Source: Antedon bifida (lineage: Eukaryota; Echinodermata; Crinoidea; Comatulida; Antedonidae). From it: a stretch of DNA of 64,000 nt. The DNA is taken from NCBI GenBank assembly GCA_963402885.1, contig OY727096.1, positions 33,399,820-33,463,819 of the forward strand, given 5' to 3'. The position numbers and the translations under genes were made by a program. A model generated the notes under the pieces. It did not search any database and was not told where the DNA came from. It was given only the letters and a program-made list of their open reading frames with translations. Positions 33,447 to 43,800 of the stretch are shown here, piece by piece (the first letter of the stretch is position 1; every line of letters begins with the position of its first letter).

Positions 33447-34009
33447 GCCTAACCTGGATGTAGTTTTAATTTTGTCTATTATTCAGCTAGCCTAGCCTAG
33501 GCTTATTATTAATATCTTGTAAGATTAATATCTTTAGTAAAAAAATTAAACTTTATTATTTATTATGACCTGGCCTTCATGTGTGAGTGCTTTTTTGGCC
33601 ACCATTTTTATAGGGCCTAGCCTAGCCTAGCCCAGAGACACAGTTTAGCTAGCTAATGCGCTTTCGCACCTAGGTAAATCCTTTCATTGGGCTCAACACT
33701 GAATAGTGTTAATGCAACCTAACCATAAAGATAAGTGAATTGTTTCATAGAATTATTAGTTCTGAAAAGAACTGTTGAGAAACTTTTCAGAAGTAATATA
33801 TGTGGTGTACCGCAAACTTTATATCAACATTTGATTTCGCCATGCAAACCTTCATTCAAACAATATAGGCCTAGGCCCTATATACCGCTTCTCAAAATTA
33901 AAAAAAATTTCTTGTTATGTTAGGTATTCGAATTTCATTGAAGGCTGGAAAAGATGTCCATCATACACTACTTATTATATTTATTGAAATGTTTCTTTTG
34001 TCTTCAAGA
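33447..34009. promoter_or_regulatory. Upstream region of the vanin-like gene
   Basis: 560 bp holding GCCTAGCCTAG short repeats (about 33,480-33,640), the Penelope-like fragment at 33,755-33,870 and probable 5'UTR. No core promoter motif is named. Two in-frame ATGs at 33,917 and 33,986 precede the chosen start. Confidence 0.35.
33755..33870 (+). mobile_element. Penelope-like terminal fragment, truncated
   Basis: Shares AAAAGAACTGTTGAG, GTGGTGTAC.GCAAACTTTA and ATTT.GCCATGCAAACCTTCA with 7,083-7,290. The hammerhead-like core is deleted here. Confidence 0.6.
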
Positions 34010-35750
34010 ATGGATCTCTCCTGTGTTTGCTGGATGGTGTTCCTTTGTGCCATATCTGTGGTCAAGGCAGGTGACACTTTCATTGCTGCTGTTGTAGAGC
34101 CAGTTACCTCTGAGGTGCTGTTCTCTATAAACAAAGAATCAGCTCTGAAAGTTATAAACAAAAATCTCAATCATTTTGAAGAACTGATTCAAACAGCATC
34201 ACAACAGGTACTGTATGTTTCATTTCCCACGATGCAACAATCTAAGTCTGCTTATTGAAAACGGAATGCGGATGAGAATGACATTTTTTTTTATTTCACT
34301 TGTATCATTTCAGAAAGCAAGAATTATTGTCTTCCCAGAATATGGAATCACTGGGTTTGGTCAGAAACGAAATACAGCTCCGTATTTCGGAGAAAAGGTT
34401 CCAAATCCATACATGTCTAGCGTTATACCATGTACTAATGTGCAGTTTAATGATACCACCATACTTAAGACATTAAGCTGCTTAGCGATTAAAAATAATA
34501 TAATAATCGTGGCAAATATGATTTCCGTTGAACCTTGTCAAGTAGATGTCCCATGTCCACCCGATGGACAATTCATTTACAATACCGATGTTGCATTTGC
34601 AAGTAATGGTCAGTTAGTTGCTCGATATCACAAGATGAAAGTTTACGCCGACGAAAAAGAGATATTTGATTCTGGTTTCGGTTTAGATAACTACGGTGCC
34701 TTTAGGACTGATTTTGGAACAATTGGGCTTTTCACATGTTTTGATATCCTTTTTGCATACCCAGCTATTGATTTAGTGTATGGTGTTGGAGTAGACATAA
34801 TGGCATTTCCAACAGCTTGGATGAATGAGTTGCCGTTGCTAAGTGCGGTGGAGTACCAAGAAGCGTGGGCTATACATTATAATACCACACTACTAGCATC
34901 CAATCAGCATTTGCCTATCATCAAAATGACGGGTAGCGGAATATATAATGGGCAGAGCGGTGCTTTGACGTACCACTATGACATGGTAACGTACAGGTCT
35001 AAGTTGCTAATTGTTGATGTTCCGAATCATAGAAGTACCAATATCGTTCCAGAAGTTCGAAATAAGATTATTTCTGAGCTGAAAGCCATGGATAAGCATT
35101 CCTTAGAAAGAGTTTCACCAGTGTTGAGAGCTCTTCTGGATGAGGGTAACCCACAGCAGCAGGAGGATAACCAACAACAGCAGAAGTATATGAATGGAGA
35201 TAACAACAAGTTTCTGCAAAAGGATGGAACTAAGAATAATCAGAAGACAACCCATCAAGACAATACCACTTTCCAAGGCATTTTGAATGATGATATGTAT
35301 ACATTCCAACCTCTTACTGGGGCTTCTGGTCAGATATCAATCTGTAATGGCACCATCTGCTGCCATTTGAACTTTACGCGCAAAGAAAAGAGCAGCTACG
35401 AACTGTACGCTCTTGGCGCTTTTGACGGATTACACACCCACAACGGTCAGTACTACCTCCAAACATGCAGCTTAGTAAGATGCCAGGTGAATGAAGGGAC
35501 CAAATGCGGTGGTGAGATTGAAACAGCAACTGAAATATTCCAGAATATCAGTCTTAGAATAACTGGTTATAATTCTAAAGTTCACCTCTTTCCGGAAATT
35601 GTAACTAACAAAGTAAATTTGGCAGTGATCGGTAAGGAATGGATATCTGAGTTTCCATATGACCATATAAGGACTGTGGAAAACGGTATTGAGAATCCAC
35701 TATTAGCTGCTAATATATATGGCCGTTGGTATGAAAAGGATAGTATATAA
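34010..35750 (+). CDS. Secreted vanin/biotinidase-family amidohydrolase
   Basis: Two exons, 34010-34207 and 34314-35750 (phase 0 GT-AG intron), give 544 residues, the usual family length. The start at 34,010 is chosen because it places a clean signal peptide (MDLSCVCWMVFLCAISVVKA) at the N terminus. The nitrilase-fold domain has the family triad E75 (VFPEYGI), K173 (ARYHKMKVYADE) and C208 (GLFTCFDILF). A Gln/Asn-rich insert follows at about residues 345-390, then the vanin C-terminal domain with a Cys-rich core (ICNGTICCHLNF). The protein ends ...GRWYEKDSI with no hydrophobic tail, so there is no GPI signal, unlike vanin-1; it should be secreted. The family hydrolyses pantetheine to pantothenate and cysteamine (vanins) or biocytin to biotin (biotinidase); sequence alone does not decide between them. 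Confidence 0.93.
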
Positions 35751-35790
35751 GTAACTATGATGGAAGCGTCAACAAAATAGGAACAATATG

Positions 35791-35796
35791 AATAAA
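35791..35796 (+). terminator. Candidate polyadenylation signal of the vanin-like gene
   Basis: AATAAA 40 bp past the stop codon, in AT-rich DNA. Confidence 0.5.
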
Positions 35797-36075
35797 TGAG
35801 GCAATAATATATATGTTGATTTTCGAAAAATAATAGTTACATATAATTGTTTTTTAAACTAAAGGTGATTTTTTTTATGTAATTTGACTGTTTTTAACAA
35901 AGAAAGTTAAATTCAGATACAGCAAATAAATCTATTTTAAAATTTTATATATAAGATTATCAGATGAATGAATAAATAATAGTTATTTAACTTATTGTCA
36001 ATGTTTTTATGTCCGTAACAAGTTACTGATCACAGCTTGACGCAACCGATAGAAACTATATGCAGTCAGAGATAT

Positions 36076-36288
36076 TTGTCGTATTCGATTGGGAACTTTC
36101 GTTGTTAACGTAAAGATTCGTTGAGTACTTTTTGTATTCGAATTGTAAATTTGTGCAACAGAAAGTCATTCGAATAGAAAACGTTGACAACGAAAGCTTT
36201 TTCGTTAAGAACAATCTCAACGCTCAAAATAGTCCGTTAAAAAGTACTCAACGGAAAAACTACTCAACGGTTCACTCGAATACGACAA
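36076..36288. mobile_element. Small foldback/MITE-like element
   Basis: 13-bp perfect terminal inverted repeats (TTGTCGTATTCGA / TCGAATACGACAA) enclose further inverted pairs: ACTTTCGTTGTTAACG with a diverged complement, and GTTGAGTACTTTTT with AAAAAGTACTCAAC. About 213 bp, no coding capacity. Confidence 0.7.
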
Positions 36289-37705
36289 TTGACATGAATG
36301 ATATGAACTGTTTTTTTGAAACAAAAATAAAAGGATTTTGTATTGAAATTTTGAACAATTTGCATTTTAAATTAGTTCTTTCAAACTAAACTACTTAATT
36401 ATTGTTTTTGGTGTTATGTTGATCGACAACTGTTGCAGCCTGTTTCCATGGAGTAAGAATAATTATTCTTATTCTTTACTTCATGCTGTTTCCCATGCCT
36501 TTATATCTTAGTTATATTTAGCAGAAAGGTGAATATTTTTGTTAAAAACTCAGCTAGCTCATAATTTTGGTCACAGGATTTGTGTAATTATTTTGTTAAT
36601 GTCACCATTCAATGTACATTTTGTCACCTAAAGTCTGTGCCATATTGAATTGCCCTTTCGACCTCGTTTGGCACCGCCCTGACGGGTGGTTATCATCCAA
36701 TCTATGTTCAGACAAATAATACTCTCGGATTTAGGTTATTCCATTAGTAAATAGGTACAATAATGGTATTCTGAAATAAAAATATGCACTTAATAGTAAA
36801 TTTAAATCCGATTTCAATTACAATACGAGATCTTATAAAGATCTTAATCTATATAATATAATTAAAATGTATAATAATCAAATATTTCGAAGATTATAAA
36901 CTCAGAACCGTAAATTAATGTGGATTATTCTATTTTTTACCGACCAACAACGAGGGAATTTCCAGTTTTCGGAGAACATGGAAAAACCGACAGAAATACC
37001 AATCTTTTCATTCTAAAATTTGTTGCATTCGAAGGAAGACCAACATATTTTTTATCGTACTAGCAGTTAGAATAAGCTTTTATTCGATCTTGTTGGTTGT
37101 CATATTTTGCAGAGTATACTTTAGACGTCGTTTTCAGAGAGTTTTTAAATTTCAGAACACTCCCTGCCTGGCTTGGCCTCCGTGTGTGCGAGTGGAGGAA
37201 GCTGAGGTAAGGATACGGAGGCTGTGAAATCGTGTTGACTGTTGATGAGACTGAGGACTGCCTTGTGACGTTTACAACTCGGCCAACCCCACACACATGT
37301 AGGTTGCCGAATAGTTAATATTAATGATTTATTGAGTTGTTGTGTATGTATATTTAGTCATTGTAGTGTATGTTAGTTTATTTTGTGCATAATCAGCGAG
37401 GAATGTTCAACTCGCTCACTGCATGCCGCGTTTAGCCTAAATTTTAGGCTAGGTAGGTGTAATCAGACACCATACCTTACCTCTTCATGTGTTCTTTATT
37501 ACCTGAATGAAGGTCACTAGCCTTTAATGATTGTCTAAGTAATACTATTCGTTTAGAATTCCAAAACAATTATCTCATCTATATTTTAAAAGAAATATAA
37601 AGCAACTAAAGAAATATTTGAAAGATAGAGATTTATATTTCTTTATCATCTCTTTATCATTTCTATCTATTCTATTCTATCGATAGATCTTTTACCATAG
37701 TAGTA
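36289..37705. other. Intergenic, vanin-like gene to RNF213
   Basis: No recognised gene. A less AT-rich patch at about 37,130-37,300 contains GAAGCTGAG|GTAAGG, which could be the donor of an untranslated first exon of RNF213; there is no independent support. A minus-strand frame over the same patch (37,060-37,296) has no recognisable domain. Confidence 0.4.
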
Positions 37706-37713
37706 GTCTAGTC

Positions 37714-39599
37714 GGTTTACGATGAAATCGGTCGCGTCTGAAATCGGTCGTGTTTGAAATCGGTCGCAATAAAATCAACTTCCGGTATTTTGTATGGCGC
37801 GCCGCTAGAGCTATACTTTTGATATCGGTTGCGTTTGAAATGGGTCGTGTTTGAAATCTGTCGCGCTATTTTGTATGGAGCGAGATGCATGCTACAGTAG
37901 CGGGATATACATTTTCTTCGTTTATATAGATTTTAATTGATATTTTTTAGGAACTAGATTATTTATGTGGATATTTTTTATTTGGTTATTAAATATTATC
38001 AATCATTAATTTTTTTTTATTTCACAAGTCTCGGAGAAGGTGTCTTTTCAAAATGGCCATTTATAAACACGTTTAAATATTATATTAGTAGGCATATAAT
38101 AATTTATCTATTTATAATATGTACTGTAATTAATATATTATATAGAGAATATACGTCTGTGTCTTTTATTATGCAAACAATTAAGAGAACAATCTATTTA
38201 AAAACAATAATTGTTACAATGTATATTGCCCGTAAAGCCAGCGTATCCATTTTATACTATGCATACTGTGCGATATCATATTCATGTCGTTTACAACTTA
38301 CTATTCGATCATCTTATTTTTATTTCTATTTTATTTATGTCCGTACGTTATGTAGGATAATATTAAGTATATAATGATTATTGTTGAGGCAAATCATGTG
38401 TATATTTTTATTTCTAATGTTTAAAATAGTTTTTAGTAAAAATGATTATTATATGCGGATCGTTAAAAGGCGAGTTTGAAATAAACCCCCAAATAAGCTA
38501 TATCGGAGATGCGCCTTCTATGATCGTGCAGCTGTTTCCTCTAACAGTACATTATTTTGCTGACGGGGATTCCCCTTTTTAAAAAAACACGCACAGTGTG
38601 TCAAATCATGGACAAAACACGTACGATCGTTGTCCATGGCCACTAATAACCATACGTTTAAAACATCTATAGGCCTCCTGCACGTGTTTTTGTGAAACGA
38701 TGTATATATATTTACGCATATACGTCGGCGATACTATAGTTTTTAATTTGAATATCTTGTATTTCTTCATTTATAATAATCATGTAATGTAAATAATTAA
38801 GTACAACTCAGTGTCTCACATCCATATGCCGTTCGTATCTAAATGTTTAAATATCAGTGCAGATTACCTCATTTTTATTCTACTGAGCTGCATAGGCCCG
38901 GTAGATTGATTTATAACGGCATATTATCTATATAGTTTATTATTATCCTAAAACCATGCTCACGTCAGAGTGGCGGATATCGAACGTAAAAATCATCGTC
39001 ATGCATCATCTTCCTTTTTGCATAAACCTCATTGAGCTGGTATCCACTTGCAGGTATAGAACGAGTTTCGTAATTAACTGTGATTAAAAAATATGCAATA
39101 AGCGCATCTACTTGTTTAACTATTAAATTATTTCAACATTTCCAAAACTTTAAACAGCGGAAGCCAATCTTTTCAAAAATTTAAACAATATTCAATAAAA
39201 CATGTTCAAAACGATTTTCTGAACGAACACATTACAATTCATTGACATCTGTAAAATAAAATGAAAACACAAATTATTTATAAATAATGAGATAAATATT
39301 TATATTTACTGTACTTAAAAAATAATAACGAGGTAAACAAAATGTCTCAATAGTATTATTAGAAATTCTATATTCAAAATTAACTAAAAACATAATTAAC
39401 TAAAAACATAATTAGCGTTTTTTCATTAAAAATGTATCTACGTGCGTCCCATACAAATTAGCGCGACCAAAATAAAAACGCAACCGATATCAAACGTAAC
39501 TAATATGATAAAAAGCGTATCTAGCGGCGCTCCATACAAAATACTGGATGTTGATGTTATCGCGACCGATTTCAAACGCGACCGATTTCATCTGACACC
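37714..39599. mobile_element. 1.89-kb TIR element with GAAATCGGTCGCGTTT subrepeats
   Basis: Long terminal inverted repeats (about 150 bp). The left starts GGTTTACGATGAAATCGG, the right end is the complement of GGTGTCAGATGAAATCGG, and both carry two or three copies of GAAATCGGTCGCGTTT plus TATTTTGTATGG. Flanked on both sides by GTCTAGTC (37,706-37,713 and 39,600-39,607), an 8-bp duplication compatible with hAT-type insertion. The interior is very AT-rich; the frame at 37,967-38,374 has no domain signal. Non-autonomous. Confidence 0.8.
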
Positions 39600-39607
39600 G
39601 TCTAGTC

Positions 39608-40280
39608 CAGCGTTTTGCAATCTTTTTTGACCGCGACCCCATGATTTGGCAATTCTCGCAACCCAACATTGCGTATGATGGGGTCTGTGGCAAAGCGAAT
39701 TTTGTTAAATGACAACCCTAGATTGCCGGAAATGGTACTCTAGCACGTAAAAACCATGATAAATGGCACCTCTAATTGGCTGGAAATTACAATCTAATAA
39801 TAGCGCACTCGCAATTTGCGGTTGTAGCATACTTGTTCCGCTTTTAACCACACGCAACTAAGGATAACATGTGTTCAATGCTAACGTCAAGGGGTTCTCC
39901 TGAAACATAGAAAGTTCCCCTGGCTACGGCCTGAATAACATCGCTATGAGTGTAACATTATTTGGGATGGTCTTGTTTCTATTGATTGTTCATTGTATAA
40001 GTTCCCATGCCGGTACATCAAATTGCGTAGTTTTTCAGTCAAGTTACACACTCTTTTGCGAACTACAGAAAACTAGCGTTATTGTAGAATCAGTTGGTAG
40101 GTAAATCCACGTCCTAAAAGGGGATTCCCCACTTGTATATTAACAACGAATATGCATCAAAAAGATTTAAAATGTAATAAGTGTTGTAGATTCTATAAAA
40201 CTGAGAACATTTCACATCTAGATCAGTGTATAATTGATAAAAAGTTTCGCGACCCATCATTTGCAGGTTGAAGAACGGCG
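39608..40280. mobile_element. hAT (Charlie-like) non-autonomous element, 0.67 kb
   Basis: The left end reads CAGCGTTTTGCAATC with TTGACCGCGACCCC just inside. The right end, read inverted, is CGCCGTTCTTCAACC with GGGTCGCG inside. The CAG-NGGTTCTCAACC plus GCGACCC pattern is typical of hAT-Charlie ends. Flanked by GTCTAGTC at 39,600-39,607 and 40,281-40,288. No transposase frame. Confidence 0.75.
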
Positions 40281-40485
40281 GTCTAGTCCTTTTAAAACTT
40301 ATTAAAAAATTAAATAATAATAAAGTAAAAATTTTGGCCTACATTTTGATGTTATTTGAAAATGTGTTGTATTATGCACTATACGACCCCGGCATATTTA
40401 TAATGTGTGCATCACACCTTTACAATGACACCCATTTTAAATTAGCAACAGACTTTTCTGTTTCTTCTTTTAGATTGTCAGCACC

Positions 40486-40882
40486 ATGGCTCCAAAGAAA
40501 AACAATTGTGCTTCAATGCACTGTAAAAACAAAACGAAAAATAAAAAAAATAAATATTGTGACCAGTGTTATCAAGTTTTACATTATTGTGCTTCTCCGG
40601 GCTGCAAAAGTAAATTAAAAAACATGAACATCCCATTTTGTGAGCGTCATCAAATGGAACAGCAAGAAAGCTCGCTTCAGAACACAAACGTCTGTGAATC
40701 TCAAGACTGTACAAACAAAAAGGAGAAACCAGAAGAACAATTTTGTGACAAGTGTGTTGAAAAGTTGTCTAATGAAAGTCAGACAAAGCAACTTGTATGC
40801 TTGAGTTGCTTACAACCCATTCAACCATCTCATGCATTTTGTTCTGCCTGTGGGTCAAGAAATCAACACACAACATCACAAG
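40486..40882 (+). other. RNF213 exon 1: four zinc-binding motifs
   Basis: Three motifs share the spacing C-x4-C-x11-C-x2-C/H (Cys 8/13/25/28; 35/40/52 with His 55; 70/75/87/90). A fourth is C-x2-C-x10-C-x2-C (105/108/119/122), like the single N-terminal zinc ribbon of vertebrate RNF213. The start codon sits in GCACCATGG, a good Kozak context, 13 bp after a TTCTTTTAG acceptor, so at least one upstream untranslated exon is expected. Confidence 0.85.
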
Positions 40883-43800
40883 GTATAGATTTATTTTCAA
40901 CTAATTATTTAAAGTACAGTATACTAAATTATTCTATAACCCTATAAACACATTTTTTTGTAAAATAATTTTCAATACAATGACATGCTCTTTCTACTTA
41001 AAAATATAAAGTTTATTACTGTCAATGTTCTATTCTATGATTGTACTATTCTATGATATCAAATCTCAATACATGAGTACATTTACTAAGATGCACCTAA
41101 TATTATTTGTTTGGTAACCCTTGTGATTGTCAAAGATCATCTTTTTTTTTTCATGTTCTGTAATTTTTGTGTCTTGTGTATCTCTAAAACTTGGAAACAT
41201 AACATTTCGTAACTTTCTCAACATATCGTCATTCACATGAAGTTGTTTGCGCAATGCGACTTATGTGTGATTTTATGAATTTCACGTTTTTAACATTGAT
41301 CGAAAATAACATTTTAAATTGAAACTTAGCAAAAGTGTAATTTATATCATGCCTAACTTTCTGTTGAAAAAAATGGCATGTTCCACATAAAGTTATGCGC
41401 GCATGTGCATTTAAAATTAAAAATGCGAAAATCATTCTGATGACGTCATAATGTAAAAAATTGGAATAAAAGGCGGGTCCCGTTATTTTCACCTATTCTT
41501 CACTGTATGTAGTATGTACTATGTATACAGTATATAGTGTATACTGTATATACATAGACACAAAATAGAGGGCACACTAACATTTTATTTTCTTCAGGTC
41601 ACAATGGCATAATCGTTTTTCTGTGCGCGATATTCTAACGTATGACGTACATGTGGCGTTTGCACGTCCATAGTGACGAGTTCAAATCTGGTTAATATTT
41701 GTGTTTCTTGAATTAACAAACCTAAAATGGGTTGAAACTCTGCAGTCTAATTTTATTATATTCTTTTTCATAGGAAGTTGTGACCCAAGGATCAAGAGAC
41801 CACCTGAAGAAGACATTGCTGTCATAAAGAAAGAAAAATTATGCCATTTAAGTTCAGAAAACCAGGGCAAGAGACCACTACATGATGCAGACATTGCAGA
41901 GAATCGGGGTGAGAAACAACCACTGCCTCCTGGACAAACAGATCCTTCTTCTTGTTCAGAAGCACCTCGTCACAGTGCAGTAATAGAGGTGGAGAATAAA
42001 AAAATGGCAGATTCAAACAATCAATCTGATAGAGGAAAAGAGATGCAAGAACAACATCAATATGATGATCCAGCAAGTGAAACACTCCTAAGCCTTAGAA
42101 GTGGAGAGATGGATCATATCATAGGATATGACATGCATGAAAACCAGATTGAAAACATTGTTAAACAGTCAGGTTGTGAAGGTGCAAATCCAGATAATCA
42201 ACATATGGTAGCAGAGCAGCCAATTCCAGGAGAAAAGACAACTGATTCAAAGAGGACAACAACCACAGGACAGCAGACAGGAGCAGGAGAGCTACCAAAT
42301 GAACCAAATCAGATAACTGCTGTGGTATGGGAAACAAGAGATCAGAAAACTATAGAAGAGCAAAAAAGTAATCCAGAGAAGACAAAGAATGTAACAACAG
42401 GAGAGCAGACATCTGTGGCAGGCCTGCCAAATGCAGAAAATCAGAAAACTGAAGCAGAGCCAGAGCAGAAAAACATGGCAGCAAGAGCAACAGATGAGAC
42501 AGAGAATACACCAGCCACACGGCCTTTTGTTTTTGGTACTTCTGCAGGGTATTATCTTCGGTCAAATGACAGTAATTCTCCTGCACCTGCTAATAAGCCA
42601 ACACAACCAGTACCAAATCACCCTCTTAAAGATGGTTATAAAAGCAAATCAGAAAGTGAGGGTTCACCGGTAGATAATGTAAGACAATTTGTTGTACTTT
42701 TGTAAATAAATGTTAATTGTTATTGCTAAGGTAATCTGCTCCCACCCAACATTTGGAAGTTCTATTTAAAATGTTAAATTATCAGTCTAACTTACTGCAT
42801 AACCTCTTAAAATAATAATAATAATAATATTCCCATATAATACTCCCATAATGCAGCTAGTAATTTGTGTCTTGATCTAACCGGTTCCTATTTATACACC
42901 TGGGTGGAGAGAGGCAAATGCAAGTAAAGTATCTTGCCTAAGGATGTAAGCAATGCGACGAGAGTTGGATTCGAACCTCGATCTGACGATCAGTAGCCAA
43001 GCGTTCAACACACTGCGCCACACGCCCTATGCCTAATAATCTGCTGCAATATAAATAAAACACTGTATTAATCAGTCTTCAGGTAAAAGAACTCAAGACA
43101 ATGATTCAAAACAAGGAAGCAGTCCTCAAACAACCCAGAAAGCAGACAATAAAGGTTCTACATACGCTCAAGTTGCTGGCGCAAATAAAGTAAGAATTTT
43201 GAAAAGCACACAAACACAACACAAATTTTATATGTAAAACTAAACTAATAAATGTATGAATACCATTTGAGTTTTTCTTTATTTGATTAAAAACATTAGA
43301 ATGATGAACAAAGAGCAGGCTACTTCTATAGAAAAGGGGATGCTGGAAGTAATGTTTCCAAAGCTAAACTAACAGATCAGTAAGTATTTATTACATTCAA
43401 CAGTTTGTAAGTCAAAGACCCCTTCCCTACAATTTGTGACGTTTTGTAAAAATAATACATATATATTACTTTAAAAACATTAAACCAGGTCATTCCTTGT
43501 CTTAAATGTACGTTTTAGGGTAAATTATGATAAAAAGTAAGAAACAATGCACTACCTAAGTAGCCTGCGGCGATTGACCTCTCGTGGACGGTCTTTAGGC
43601 CTAGCCTAGCCAGGCTTAGTTTTGTAGGCCTAGCTGGTAAACATTGGTAACGTTTGAACATTGTACGCTAGCTATATACCTAGCCTGACGTTGCATAGTT
43701 GCTGCATTAATTGTCTTTCCATTTTTGCCAGACTCCGTTGATACAAATTGGGGAAAACCCAGTATTTTCGCTGAAAAGTTAGGAGATTTCCATTTGTTTT

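Noticed and set aside
37967..38374. 135-codon hydrophobic-looking frame inside the 1.89-kb TIR element
   Set aside because: Strongly AT-rich (Ile/Tyr/Phe/Lys from A/T codons), no transposase motif; chance frame.
40268..40618. 116-codon plus-strand frame overlapping RNF213 exon 1
   Set aside because: It reads through the intron into exon 1 in a different frame; the exon's true frame carries the ordered cysteine motifs.
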